The notes under the pieces are model-generated. The model had not been told where the DNA came from and made no database searches. It worked only from the letters and a program-made list of their open reading frames with translations. This document shows, one piece after another, positions 26,699 to 35,579 of a DNA stretch of 64,000 nucleotides. This DNA is from DATCMA01 sp036563645 (GTDB lineage Bacteria; Actinomycetota; Actinomycetes; Mycobacteriales; Micromonosporaceae): positions 1 through 64,000 of the forward strand of contig DATCMA010000004.1 of NCBI GenBank assembly GCA_036563645.1, written 5' to 3'. Made by a program: the position numbers and the translations under genes. How positions within the stretch are numbered: position 1 is the stretch's first letter; every line of letters starts with the position of its first letter.

Positions 26699-27454
26699 CT
26701 AGGCGTGCTCGTTGTTCGGCGCTACCAGCTCGGTGATCCGCAGGCCGAAGTTCTCGTCGATGACGACAACCTCGCCTCGGGCGATGAGCCGGCCGTTGAC
26801 GAGCAAGTCGGCGGGCGTACCGGCGGCGCGGTCCAACTCGATGATCGCGCCGGGCACGAGGGAGAGGAGTTCGCGCACGCTCATGCGGGTGCGGCCGAGC
26901 TCCGCGGAGACCTCCATCTCGACGTCGTGCAGCAGCTCCAACCCGGCGCGCGGCGCGGCGGGCTTGGGCGCGGCCGGTGTCTCGGCGGCGTGGGGCGCGG
27001 TCTGGGCACCGGGCCACGGCTCCAGCCGCAGCGCCACGAGTCCGCGGATCTGCTCGCCGTTGACGAACGGCACGATGGCGGTGCCCCCTTTGGAGGTGAT
27101 CGCGCTGAGCGCGACCGCGGGCTCCATGATCAGGCCGGGGTCGAGGAGCACCGGCCCGAACGTGCCGGCCGCGGCCTCCAGAGCGGGGCGAATCGCGGCG
27201 GTGAGGTCGAGCTCACCGAGCGGGCTTTCCTTGAGGGCGTTGGCGAGATCCTGTCCGACGACGATGACCACTTCGCCCGTGGCGGCACCGGTGAACCGGG
27301 CGGTGACCGCCTGCCCCGCGGGCAGCGGCGAGGGGATGTCGGTCTGAGGATCTGCGGGTTGGAGAACCTCGCTGGTCGGCAGGACGGCGAGCGCCGCGCG
27401 CGCGGCGGCCCGGACGAGATCGAGCTGGTTCTCCGCGAGGGTAGGGGACGTCAT
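26699..27454 (-). CDS. fliN: flagellar switch protein FliN (FliY-like, long form)
   Basis: 251 residues. The C-terminal 80 form a classic FliN/SpoA domain (ELLHDVEMEVSAELGRTRMSVRELLSLVPGAIIELDR). The N-terminal about 150 residues resemble the CheC/CheX-like part of Bacillus FliY, but its E-x-x-N phosphatase positions are not evident (LDLTAAIRPALEAAAGTFGP). An Ala/Pro linker joins them. It forms the C-ring with FliM and FliG. The ATG overlaps the fliM stop. Confidence 0.92.
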   Translation of the reverse strand: MTSPTLAENQLDLVRAAARAALAVLPTSEVLQPADPQTDIPSPLPAGQAVTARFTGAATGEVVIVVGQDLANALKESPLGELDLTAAIRPALEAAAGTFGPVLLDPGLIMEPAVALSAITSKGGTAIVPFVNGEQIRGLVALRLEPWPGAQTAPHAAETPAAPKPAAPRAGLELLHDVEMEVSAELGRTRMSVRELLSLVPGAIIELDRAAGTPADLLVNGRLIARGEVVVIDENFGLRITELVAPNNEHA

Positions 27455-28407
27455 TCGGTCTTTTCCTCCGTTGGTGAGGGCACGATGAGGCAGGCCAGTC
27501 GCCGTCCCTGGTTTCCGGGTACGGCCCAGGCGAAGACGGTGTCGTTGACGGTGACTGCCAGTGGCCGATTGACCGGATGGCCGAGCGGCACGACGTCACC
27601 GGGGCGAAGGTGGACGATGTCCTCGGTGCGCATCCGGATCGGCTCGAACCGCACTGCCACATCGAGCGGGGCCGAGTAAAGCCCGGCGGTGATCTTCCGT
27701 CGCGCGGCTTGCCGGGCGGCGAGCTCGTCGGCCGAAAGCTGCGTGGCCGCGCCTTCGGCTTTGAGCACGGGCAGGATCGAGCTGAACGGAATGCAGATGG
27801 TCGAGACGCACTCCTCCTGCCCGATCTTCAGTTCGAAGGAGGCGACGACGACCGCGTCCCCAGGGGAGTGGCTGCGGACGAACTGGGGGTTGTATTCGAT
27901 GACGCCGAGCTTCGGCTGGACGTCCACGAGTTGCTCGAAGGCGTACCGGAGCTCGTCGAGGAGCCGTTCGAGCAGGCCGCGCAGCAGGGGCAGCTCGATG
28001 TCGGTGAGCGGCCGCTCCGGCTGCGGGCCTCCGGGGCCCCCCAGCATGTGGTCGATCGCCGCCATCGCCGTCGTCAGGGACAGTTCGAACAGCGTCGTCC
28101 CCGCGAGCGGCTCGAGGGTCACCGAGGCCAGGACCGTCGGGTTGTTGAGGGCGGAGATGTACTCCTCGTACGTGAGCTGTTCGATCGCGATCAGGTTGAG
28201 GTGGGAGACGGTCCGCAGGCGGCTGGTCAGCAGGGTGCTGCCGCTGCGGGCGTAGGTCTCGAACGCGATCTGAAGTGTCCGGACGTGCTCACGGGAGAGT
28301 TTGATCGGCCTACGGAAGTCGTAGGGGTGTGGCCCACCGCCCCCGGCCCGGCGTCCCATGGGGCCCCGGGCACGGGAGGTCGAGACCGTGGCTGGGGACT
28401 TGATCAC
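27451..28407 (-). CDS. fliM: flagellar switch protein FliM
   Basis: 318 residues with the middle CheC-like domain (YDFRRPIKLSREHVRTLQIAFE; GGPGGPQP at the position of the GGxG motif) and a C-terminal SpoA domain (IVHLRPGDVVPLGHPVNRPL). It is the torque-switch component of the C-ring. The N-terminal peptide LSQxEIDxLL, which binds CheY-P in other bacteria, is missing, and translating upstream does not reveal it. The GTG start at 28407 lacks a good ribosome site, so the exact start is uncertain. It overlaps fliN by 4 bp. Confidence 0.93.
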   Translation of the reverse strand: MIKSPATVSTSRARGPMGRRAGGGGPHPYDFRRPIKLSREHVRTLQIAFETYARSGSTLLTSRLRTVSHLNLIAIEQLTYEEYISALNNPTVLASVTLEPLAGTTLFELSLTTAMAAIDHMLGGPGGPQPERPLTDIELPLLRGLLERLLDELRYAFEQLVDVQPKLGVIEYNPQFVRSHSPGDAVVVASFELKIGQEECVSTICIPFSSILPVLKAEGAATQLSADELAARQAARRKITAGLYSAPLDVAVRFEPIRMRTEDIVHLRPGDVVPLGHPVNRPLAVTVNDTVFAWAVPGNQGRRLACLIVPSPTEEKTE

Positions 28408-28491
28408 GTCGTGTTCATCGGCAAATTCCGGGCAGGTATGAGGAAACCCGGCGGAGAAAAACCTCCACGGGCTCAGCGGCGGGCCACCGCG

Positions 28492-28938
28492 CTACTGCAT
28501 GACGAACTCCATGAAGTAGATGTCCATGACCTCGCCGTCGTAGGCCTTCTTGATCTGATCGAGCAGCTCGGCCTTGGCCTTCGCCCGTCCCGCGGCCGAG
28601 GAGAGCTGCTCCATCGGCATGTCCGTGTACTTCGAGATCGCGAGGTCCAAGGCCTTCGCGCCGTTGAAGTCTGAGCTCGCGTCCTTCGTCGTCTGGAGCG
28701 CCAGCCGCATCTTCAGGTAGTGGCCGTTGGCGAGGTTGACGGTCACCGCGTCCATGGTGACGACGGGTCCGGGCTCAGGCCCGGTCGGCTTGGAGTCCCG
28801 GAGCGGGTCGGAGAGCATGACGTAGCCGGAGACTCCCGCGCCGACGAGCATGAACGCGGCGACGATGAGGAGCAGGAGGCGTCGGACCTTTTTCTTCTTC
28901 GGCTGCTCGACTGTCGCGTCAATGTCCGTCTTGCTCAT
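28492..28938 (-). CDS. fliL: flagellar basal body protein FliL
   Basis: 148 residues: a Lys-rich N-terminus, one membrane helix (LLLLIVAAFMLVGAGVSGYVM) and an extracytoplasmic domain with TVNLANGHYLKMRLALQ and ending IYFMEFVMQ, as in FliL, which supports the stator. It lies 40 bp after motB. Confidence 0.92.
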   Translation of the reverse strand: MSKTDIDATVEQPKKKKVRRLLLLIVAAFMLVGAGVSGYVMLSDPLRDSKPTGPEPGPVVTMDAVTVNLANGHYLKMRLALQTTKDASSDFNGAKALDLAISKYTDMPMEQLSSAAGRAKAKAELLDQIKKAYDGEVMDIYFMEFVMQ

Positions 28939-28978
28939 CGGTACCTCGTGTTGGTCGGTCGGGCAAAGGTGGCGCGGT

Positions 28979-29881
28979 TCAGCCGGCTGCCGAAGGCAGC
29001 AGCGCGCGCTTTTCGGGTGGCAGGGTCGACAGCACGACGATGTCGACCCGGCGGTTCATGGTCACCGAGCGGGGATCCTCCGGCGGGATCAGCGGCCGGG
29101 TGTCCGCGTAGCCGGCGGCAGAGAGCCGCTCCCGCTCAATGCCGTGGCTGGCGAGGTAGCGCACCACGGTGGAGGCGCGGGCGGTGGAGAGCTCCCACTC
29201 GGTGGGGTAGTAGCGGGTCGGAACCGGAAGCTGGTTGGTGTGCCCGTCCACTTGGATGGAGTTGGGCAGCGGGCGGAGCACCGGCACGATCGCGTCGAGG
29301 ATCGTGCGTCCGGCGGGAAGCAAGTCGGCCCGGTCGCCTTCGAACACGATGTCGCTGGTCACCACCGTGACGATCAGACCTCGTTGGTCGATGGCGAAGC
29401 GGACGTTGTCCTCCAGGCCGGCACGCTTGAGCGCCGACGTGATCCTCCGCTGGATGTCGCGGAAGTTCCGGACCTCGAGCACGACCTCACGGGCGTTCGC
29501 CGGGGCGCGCTTCGTGTCGCTGCCCACTGTGGCGACCCGCTGCCTCGCCTCGCTCGGGAGGTCCATGCTGCGCCGGACCGTCTCAGCGAGGTCGGGCGCG
29601 ATACCGGCGTCGCTGGAGACGAGGGTGAGGTCGCTGCCCGCGCCGCTGAGCGTCGTGGGCTGACCGGTGAAGACCGGGCTCCGGGAGCCGAAGCTGCTCG
29701 CCAGAGCGGCCGCCAGCCGCTCGTATTTGGCCTTGTCCAGGTTGCTCATCGCGAACAGCACGACGAAGAGCACGAAGAGCAGCGTGAGCATGTCCGCGTA
29801 CGAGATCATCCAGCGGTCGTGCTTGGTGTGCGAATCCGCTGATGCCGCGCTCTGTGCCTGACGCCGCTTCTTCACCGACAC
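28979..29881 (-). CDS. motB: flagellar stator protein MotB
   Basis: 300 residues. The single membrane helix begins WMISYADMLTLLFVLFVVL, with the proton-carrying Asp at residue 30. The C-terminal OmpA-like domain (VDGHTNQLPVP, AGYADTRPL, MNRRVDIVV) anchors the stator to peptidoglycan. The GTG start is 1 bp after the motA stop. Confidence 0.96.
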   Translation of the reverse strand: MSVKKRRQAQSAASADSHTKHDRWMISYADMLTLLFVLFVVLFAMSNLDKAKYERLAAALASSFGSRSPVFTGQPTTLSGAGSDLTLVSSDAGIAPDLAETVRRSMDLPSEARQRVATVGSDTKRAPANAREVVLEVRNFRDIQRRITSALKRAGLEDNVRFAIDQRGLIVTVVTSDIVFEGDRADLLPAGRTILDAIVPVLRPLPNSIQVDGHTNQLPVPTRYYPTEWELSTARASTVVRYLASHGIERERLSAAGYADTRPLIPPEDPRSVTMNRRVDIVVLSTLPPEKRALLPSAAG

Positions 29882-29882
29882 C

Positions 29883-30671
29883 TCACGCCGCCTTCTTGGT
29901 GCTCTTGGCCTCGTTGCCCTGCGCCACGTCCGGCGGCAGCAGGCTGCGCAGCTTCTGCGCGATCAGACGGGGGTTGGCGCCCGCTTGGATCGCCAGGACG
30001 CCTTCAATCGCGAGCTCCATCTGCTCGCATTCCAGCTCGCTGATGCGCCGCAGCCGACTCGCCAGAGGGAGCCAGATCGCGTTGGCGGACATCACGCCCC
30101 AGAGCGTGGCGACGAACGCGCCCGCGATAGCGTGGCCGAGTTGGGCCGGGTCTTCGAGGTTCTCCAGGGCGTGGACGAGGCCCATGACCGTCCCGATGAT
30201 GCCGATGGTCGGGGCGTACCCGCCCATCGATTCGAAGATCCGCTCTGCGGCCTGGTCGGCCTTCCGCTTTGCGTTCACCTCGGCGTAGAGGATCTCGCCC
30301 AGCTCATCGGGGTCGGTTCCGTCGATCGCGAGCTGGAGGCCGCGCTTGAGGAAGTTGTCGTCAACCTCCTTGACGGTGTCCTCAAGCGCCAGTAGCCCTT
30401 CCCGGCGCGCCCGCTCCGCGAGGCGGACCACGATGTCGACCAACTCCGTCGGTGGGGGCACCTTCGCGGTCAGCGCCCGCTTGATCTGAGGGAAGAAGCT
30501 GACGCCGTCTTTGAGCACACCGCCGGCGAGTGCCGCCCCGAAGCTGCCCAGGAAGACGAGGATCAAGGGCGCGGGGAGGAGGATCGACAGGGGCGAGCCA
30601 CCCTCCAAGATCTGCGCGGTGAGGATCGCCCCGAAGGCGACCACCAGACCGATAATCGCGGCAAGATCCAT
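29883..30671 (-). CDS. motA: flagellar stator protein MotA
   Basis: 262 residues with four membrane helices, the cytoplasmic loop (VRLAERARREGLLALED) that contacts FliG, and the conserved Pro/Gly helix region YAPTIGIIGTVMGLVHAL. It forms the proton-driven stator with MotB. Its ATG shares one base with the stop of the upstream flbD-type gene. Confidence 0.96.
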   Translation of the reverse strand: MDLAAIIGLVVAFGAILTAQILEGGSPLSILLPAPLILVFLGSFGAALAGGVLKDGVSFFPQIKRALTAKVPPPTELVDIVVRLAERARREGLLALEDTVKEVDDNFLKRGLQLAIDGTDPDELGEILYAEVNAKRKADQAAERIFESMGGYAPTIGIIGTVMGLVHALENLEDPAQLGHAIAGAFVATLWGVMSANAIWLPLASRLRRISELECEQMELAIEGVLAIQAGANPRLIAQKLRSLLPPDVAQGNEAKSTKKAA

Positions 30672-30952
30672 CAGCGTTCCTTCCGGTGCAGCCGCAGGAT
30701 CGTGGCGTTCCGTTCTTCCGTGTCAGTGGGTTCGTTGGCCACGGCGGACTCGACCTCCATGCGGTGTGCTTCGGCGATGACAGAGGCGCGGTATCGCCGA
30801 ACCAGCTCGATGAAGGTCGGCACCGACTCGGCAATGACGTACTTCTTGCCGTCGACGAGGGTGATGACGGTGTCGGGCGTGCAATCGGCACGCTCGACCA
30901 GGTCCGGGTTCAAAGCGAACGCGGCACCGTTGAGGCGCGTTACGAGTATCAC
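30671..30952 (-). CDS. flbD: FlbD/SwrD-family flagellar protein
   Basis: A 93-residue protein starting MILVTRLNGAAFALNPDLVE and with LVDGKKYVIAESVPTFIELV, matching the small FlbD family found between flgE and motA in Gram-positives. The Bacillus member (SwrD) raises stator power. The conserved part is about 65 residues; the rest is a charged tail. It is unrelated to the Caulobacter regulator of the same name. It probably starts a transcript with motA and motB, since a hairpin separates it from flgE. Confidence 0.85.
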   Translation of the reverse strand: MILVTRLNGAAFALNPDLVERADCTPDTVITLVDGKKYVIAESVPTFIELVRRYRASVIAEAHRMEVESAVANEPTDTEERNATILRLHRKER

Positions 30953-31009
30953 GCTATCCGTCCCTGGGTCGTCACTACGGCGGGTGCCGTCCGTGGCCCC
31001 GTCGTCACT

Positions 31010-31023
31010 CCATCGACCGATGG
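31010..31023. promoter_or_regulatory. small palindrome upstream of flbD-motAB
   Basis: CCATCG-AC-CGATGG, a perfect 6-2-6 inverted repeat, 58 bp before the flbD start, in the only sizeable gap between flgE and the motor genes. It may be an operator; no regulator is known. Confidence 0.25.
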
Positions 31024-31045
31024 ATCGGCTGATTAAGGAGAACGG

Positions 31046-31077
31046 CGAGGGCGGGCGGCAGTGGCCGCCCGCCCTCG
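31046..31077 (-). terminator. terminator after flgE
   Basis: A perfect 13-bp GC-rich stem (31046-31058 with 31065-31077) and a 6-nt loop, 18 bp after the flgE stop, followed on the - strand by GTTCTCCTT. It separates the flgE transcript from flbD-motAB. Confidence 0.65.
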
Positions 31078-31094
31078 ATCACGACCGTCGCGGC

Positions 31095-32267
31095 TCAGCG
31101 CTTGAGGTTGATGAGGTCATGCAGCAGCTCGTCGGACGTGGTGATAACCCGCGAGTTGGCCTGGAATCCGCGCTGGGCGATGATCAGGTTGGTGAACTCG
31201 GCCGCAAGGTCCACGTTGGAGCTTTCCAGCACCCCGCTCTGCAGGCTGCCGAGGCCCGCGGCGCCGGCCGTGCCGATCTGGGGGAGCCCCGAGTTCAGCG
31301 TGGTGCGGTACGTCGAGTCGCCCGCCTTCTCCAGACCGGCGGGGTTGGCGAAGTTCGCCAAGGCGATTTGGGCGAGCACTTCCTTCTGGCCGTTGGAGAA
31401 GACGCCGACGATGGTGCCGTCCGGCGAGATGGTGTACGCCTGGAGTGTGCCGGCCGGAGCGCCGTCCTGCTCGACGATCCGCACGGTCTTCTCGCCGGCG
31501 TAGGCGGTCAGCGCGCTGAGGTCCACGGTGACCCCATCCACCGTCACCGAGGCAGCGGGTGGGAACGTCCCGGTGCCGCCGGTGATGAAGGTAGCCGAGT
31601 TGGTCGCCGTGCCGCGGGTCGCGGTCACCACCCACTCGCCCGGGTTGACACCCGGAGCGATCTGCACGGTGACCGGCACCCGGTTGCCCAGCGCGTCGTA
31701 GGTGTCCGTGGAGAGGGTGATCGGCGTGGCGATGTCGTCCGGCACATTGCCATCGAGCCGGACCACGGTGGTGGCGCGCGGCGCCACCGTGGCGTTGAAC
31801 GGCAACACCACGTCCTGCAGCGGGCCATTCGTGTCCACCACGCCGTTGACCGCGGTCCAGCCCTGAACGATGTAGCCGGCGCCGTTCACCAGACGCCCTT
31901 GGCTGTCGAAGCTGAACGCGCCGGCGCGGGTGTAGAGCTGCTCGCCGCCGGCGCGGACCACGAAGAAGCCGTCCCCTTGGATGCGGAGGTCGGTGCCGCG
32001 GCCGGTGGTCTGGCTGCCGCCCTGCGAGAAGTTGGTGGTGATCGCGTCGAGACGGACCCCGAGGCCCACCTGGGCGGGGTTCATACCGCCGGCGTCCGGG
32101 CCAGGGGCCCCGGCCGCTTGGAGGATCTCGCTGAGGGTGTCGCGGAAGGTGGTCTGGCTGGACTTGAAGCCGACGGTGTTGACGTTGGCGATGTTGTTGC
32201 CGGTCACGTCCAACATCTGCTGGTGGACGCGCAGGCCGCTGATGCTGGAGTAGAGGGAACGGAGCAT
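31095..32267 (-). CDS. flgE: flagellar hook protein FlgE
   Basis: 390 residues with the N-terminal rod/hook motif (MLRSLYSSISGLRVHQQMLDVTGNNIANVNTVGFK, of which SGL and NNIANVNT are diagnostic) and the matching C-terminal helix (IIAQRGFQANSRVITTSDELL). It forms the hook. It lies 57 bp after flgD. No flgF or flgG is present in the window, so it may be the only long axial protein besides FlgB, FlgC and FliE. Confidence 0.93.
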   Translation of the reverse strand: MLRSLYSSISGLRVHQQMLDVTGNNIANVNTVGFKSSQTTFRDTLSEILQAAGAPGPDAGGMNPAQVGLGVRLDAITTNFSQGGSQTTGRGTDLRIQGDGFFVVRAGGEQLYTRAGAFSFDSQGRLVNGAGYIVQGWTAVNGVVDTNGPLQDVVLPFNATVAPRATTVVRLDGNVPDDIATPITLSTDTYDALGNRVPVTVQIAPGVNPGEWVVTATRGTATNSATFITGGTGTFPPAASVTVDGVTVDLSALTAYAGEKTVRIVEQDGAPAGTLQAYTISPDGTIVGVFSNGQKEVLAQIALANFANPAGLEKAGDSTYRTTLNSGLPQIGTAGAAGLGSLQSGVLESSNVDLAAEFTNLIIAQRGFQANSRVITTSDELLHDLINLKR

Positions 32268-32324
32268 CGCTGATTCCTTATTTCTTCTCGTGGGGTCGCG
32301 TACTGGTCGGTGTGTGGCAATCGG

Positions 32325-32801
32325 TCAGACGTCAGTTCCGGTGGAGGTGGGGGAGTCGTCGGACGTGGTGCTCGCGGTGGCGCGCACCTCAGTGACGGCG
32401 TACAGCGGCACCTCATCCGTGCCGACCCGCAGCAGCGGGAGACCGTCGACAAAGGACACCGAGGTGACCACTCCCGTCACGGGCAGGTCATCGGGGCCGA
32501 GGTAGCTCACGGTACGGCCAATCAGGCTGCTCGCACTGAGCATGAGCTGGCCGTAGATCAGGCTCTGCTGGTCCTGCGCGATCTGCGCGAGCTTCTCGAC
32601 CTGGGTGAACTGCGCGGTCTGCGCGAGGAACGCGGTGCTGTCCACCGGGTTGGTGGGGTCTTGGTAGCGAAGCTGAGCGATGAGCAGCTTGAGGAAGGCG
32701 TCCTGGCCCAACTCGGTCGTGCCCACCGTCTGGCTGGTGGACGCAGGCTCCGCCACGCCGTAGAGCGATGGGGAGGCGACGGATGAGATCGGGCTGGTCA
32801 T
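32325..32801 (-). CDS. flgD: hook-cap protein FlgD
   Basis: 158 residues. The conserved part LGQDAFLKLLIAQLRYQDPTNPVDSTAF is the FlgD signature, followed by FTQVEKL. It scaffolds hook assembly. It is shorter than enterobacterial FlgD (about 230), with only a short C-terminal domain, as in Gram-positives. It follows fliK by 18 bp. Confidence 0.94.
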   Translation of the reverse strand: MTSPISSVASPSLYGVAEPASTSQTVGTTELGQDAFLKLLIAQLRYQDPTNPVDSTAFLAQTAQFTQVEKLAQIAQDQQSLIYGQLMLSASSLIGRTVSYLGPDDLPVTGVVTSVSFVDGLPLLRVGTDEVPLYAVTEVRATASTTSDDSPTSTGTDV

Positions 32802-32819
32802 GGGTGTCGTCAGCTCCTT

Positions 32820-34073
32820 TTACAGGTGCAGGTCGAGGTGGTGGGTGCCGTTGGGACGAGGGAGGTCGGGGATCGGGGCGGCGGGCTCGTGGTCTCCACT
32901 CGGCACGACGACGGTGCGGGTGTCGGAGCGGAACGGCGCCCCGCCGCTCGGCGTCTCCTGGCGAAGATCCAGCGAGCAGTTGACGAATCCGGCCTGCTGC
33001 AACTCGCGCCGCAGGTCGCCGAGGGCAGCGCGTAGCGCTTCCCGACCCGCTTCGGTCGCCCCGGAGAGGTGCAGGTGGATGCCGGTGTCGCGGACCTCCG
33101 CGACCAGGCTGACCGGGCCGAGTTCCGCGGGGTGGAGGTGCACGGTCATCCGGTGCACCCCGTTCGGCGCGCGGCGCAGCGGAGTGACGTGCAGGGCGAT
33201 CTGCTGCGCGGGAGACGCGGGTGGGGATGACGGCGCTGGTGGCGGGGGCGGTGAGTCGACCGTGGCGGCGGAGGTGACTGAGGCCACCGGCTGCGGCGGC
33301 TGACCCACCGGGGGCGTGGCCACCGGCGTATCGCCGCTCGCTGTGGAGGGGACGGTGGCGTGGACGCCGACCGGGGTGTCCGGGCGTCCAGTTCCCTCCA
33401 CCTGGGGTGCCCCCACCTGGTGGAGCGCCGCCGTGGGGGAGGCCGGGGTGACTCCGCTCGGCGTGGGAACTCGCGGGGATTCGCCCACCGACTCCACGCC
33501 GTCCTGGTCGACGACCGGCCCCGTGGTGGGGGCCGCCGACGCGGCGGGGAGCGCGCCCTCGGTCCCGGGAAGACCGGAGCGGGTGGGGGGTGTCGGATCT
33601 GTCGGCACCGCTCCCGGGACGGCCGGCTCGGCCACGGGCGTCACGGCGGTCGGTGCGGGGACGCTCCCGCTGCCACCGACCGCCGCGCCGGGCACCGGCT
33701 CCGCGATGTCCTCGACACCGGGGACCGTCACCGTGGGAACGGCCGGTGGGCCCGGGGTCAGGGCGGGCCCCACCGGCGCGGCGGCGCTGGCCGGGTCCGC
33801 GTTCGCGTCCGTGGGCCCGGTGGGCGCCGAGTCGGCCGGGGCCTCGGCGGATGTGCCGTCGGCGATGAGCGCGGCGAGGATCGCGGTGAAGCTCTCGCCG
33901 GTCTCCTCCGCGCCGCCGGCGGCTGGTGCGGCGGCCCCACTGGTCCAGGCGGGGGCGCCGTCCGCGGCGGCGACGGTCGCGTCAGCGGGCGGGCCGCCGG
34001 CGGCCGGAGTGGTCGGGCCAGCCGGTGCGGCCGTCGGACGGACCGCCACCGGCGGCAGCATGGGCATGGTCAT
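32820..34073 (-). CDS. fliK: flagellar hook-length control protein FliK
   Basis: 417 residues. About 280 are Pro/Ala/Thr/Gly-rich low complexity, the ruler region. The C-terminal Flg_hook domain (MTVHLHPAELGPVSLVAEVRDTGIHLHLSG, ending LRRELQQAGF) interacts with FlhB to end hook export. ATG 34073 is chosen because AGGAAAGG lies about 8 nt upstream. The low-complexity region gives long open frames on both strands, which are ignored. Confidence 0.88.
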   Translation of the reverse strand: MTMPMLPPVAVRPTAAPAGPTTPAAGGPPADATVAAADGAPAWTSGAAAPAAGGAEETGESFTAILAALIADGTSAEAPADSAPTGPTDANADPASAAAPVGPALTPGPPAVPTVTVPGVEDIAEPVPGAAVGGSGSVPAPTAVTPVAEPAVPGAVPTDPTPPTRSGLPGTEGALPAASAAPTTGPVVDQDGVESVGESPRVPTPSGVTPASPTAALHQVGAPQVEGTGRPDTPVGVHATVPSTASGDTPVATPPVGQPPQPVASVTSAATVDSPPPPPAPSSPPASPAQQIALHVTPLRRAPNGVHRMTVHLHPAELGPVSLVAEVRDTGIHLHLSGATEAGREALRAALGDLRRELQQAGFVNCSLDLRQETPSGGAPFRSDTRTVVVPSGDHEPAAPIPDLPRPNGTHHLDLHL

Positions 34074-34128
34074 GCCGGGTGCCTTTCCTAACCGAGGTGG
34101 TGGGAGTCGAGCGGAGCGAGACGCGTCC

Positions 34129-35130
34129 CTAGGTGAGGGAGGCGAGCGCCTCCTGCACCTTGCGGACGTATGACTGGGTCTCCGGGTAGGGCGGGATGCC
34201 GCCGTACTGGCGCACCGCGCCACTGCCCGCGTTGTACGCGGCGAGCGCGAGCGGCAGCGAGCCGAACTCCCGCAGGAGGTTGGCCAGGAGGCGGGCGGCA
34301 CCGTCGATCGCCATCGCGGGATCGAACGGATTCGTGACACCCAGCTCCCGAGCGGTGGCGGGCATGAGCTGCATCAACCCTTGCGCGCCCGCCGGGCTCA
34401 CCGCGCGGGGGTTGTAGCCAGACTCCACTTTGGCTACCGCGGCGAGGAGGGCCGGGGAGACGCCATAGCGGGTGCCCGCCTGGACGAAGAGGTCGCCGTA
34501 CGGGATCTGGGCCAGCGCCGCCGCGCTACCGGCCGCCTGCGTCCACAGCGTGCTCCGCACCGCCTGTGGCCACAGCGCCGTGCCGCCCACCGGGGTCGGG
34601 GAGGCGTCCGGGATGATCCGGCGGATCGCCGACGGCTGCTGGTAGACGTCTTGGATCTTGACTCGCTCACCGGGTTGCGGCGCCGCGATCATCTTTCCGT
34701 CGCCGATGTAGATGGCGATGTGATCGACCGGGTCGTTGAAGGCGAGCAGGTCACCGGGGCGCGCGTGCGCCAGGCTCGGCACCGGGGTGCCCATGCGAGC
34801 TTGGTCAGCGGCGATCCGCGGGAGCTCGATGCCGAGGTCGCGGTAGACCCGCTGCACCAATCCCGAGCAGTCCAAACCGGTGGCGGGGTCGGTGCCGCCG
34901 AACACGTACGGCACGCCGAGGTAGCGCAGGGCCGCGGCCACCACGTCCTCCCCGGTTACCGAGGAGGCGCTGGCGGCCTGGGCCGCGCTGAGCTCTTGGG
35001 CGAAGAGGGCGGCGCTGCCGGGAATGGCGCGCACCGATGCCGTGCCGACCGGCTGGAGGTCAAGCTGCCGGATACCCAGCTGCTGTTCGATGTGCTGGAC
35101 CCGGGCGACGAGATCGATGAGGCTCACCAC
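34129..35130 (-). CDS. NlpC/P60 peptidase fused to lytic transglycosylase
   Basis: 333 residues with two peptidoglycan-cleaving domains. Residues about 55-160 are an NlpC/P60 endopeptidase (catalytic Cys in GLDCSGLVQRVY, His in VDHIAIYIGDG). Residues about 215-330 are an SLT transglycosylase (catalytic Glu in VAKVESGYNPRAVSPAGAQG, then GLMQLMPATA). No signal peptide is obvious, so it may leave through the flagellar export apparatus. It overlaps fliJ by 7 bp and precedes fliK, which suggests it opens the wall for rod assembly, the job of FlgJ elsewhere. Confidence 0.9.
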   Translation of the reverse strand: MVSLIDLVARVQHIEQQLGIRQLDLQPVGTASVRAIPGSAALFAQELSAAQAASASSVTGEDVVAAALRYLGVPYVFGGTDPATGLDCSGLVQRVYRDLGIELPRIAADQARMGTPVPSLAHARPGDLLAFNDPVDHIAIYIGDGKMIAAPQPGERVKIQDVYQQPSAIRRIIPDASPTPVGGTALWPQAVRSTLWTQAAGSAAALAQIPYGDLFVQAGTRYGVSPALLAAVAKVESGYNPRAVSPAGAQGLMQLMPATARELGVTNPFDPAMAIDGAARLLANLLREFGSLPLALAAYNAGSGAVRQYGGIPPYPETQSYVRKVQEALASLT

Positions 35131-35579
35131 ACCCCTCCCGGCACCTGCTCGGAGCCGACCGTGACGGAGGGTCGGCGGGTCGCGGCGATGTCGTCGAGCG
35201 CGCGCTGTTCGGCGAGTGCCGCGAGGCGGCGCTCCGCGGCGATCTGTCGTTCGATCAGCTTCTCCACCGCCCGCCGCGCCTGCGCCTTCTCCGTGAGGTC
35301 CCGCATGCGCTCGTGGACCGCCTGGCTGCGCTCGGCGACCAGGCGGCGGGCGAGTGACAGGTCAGCGGCGAGCGCTTGCCGCGCGGCGAGCGCGGCGGCG
35401 ATAGACGGAGCCACGCCCTCGGCTGGGACCTCGGCTTCCTGAAGCGCGGCCTCGCGGCGGCTCGCCAACTCCGCCGCGTCCGCGGCGGCCCGGCGTACCC
35501 GGACCACCTCGGCTTTGGCCGCGTCCTCTTGTGCCTGGCGCGCGCGCAGCACCGCGCCGAGCCGAAACAGTCGGTTCAT
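35124..35579 (-). CDS. fliJ: flagellar export chaperone FliJ
   Basis: A 151-residue, highly charged, coiled-coil protein (RLGAVLRARQAQEDAAKAEVVRVRR). FliJ proteins are poorly conserved. The call rests on size, coiled-coil character and position directly after fliI, whose stop overlaps its ATG. It escorts chaperones and activates the export ATPase. Confidence 0.8.
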   Translation of the reverse strand: MNRLFRLGAVLRARQAQEDAAKAEVVRVRRAAADAAELASRREAALQEAEVPAEGVAPSIAAALAARQALAADLSLARRLVAERSQAVHERMRDLTEKAQARRAVEKLIERQIAAERRLAALAEQRALDDIAATRRPSVTVGSEQVPGGVW

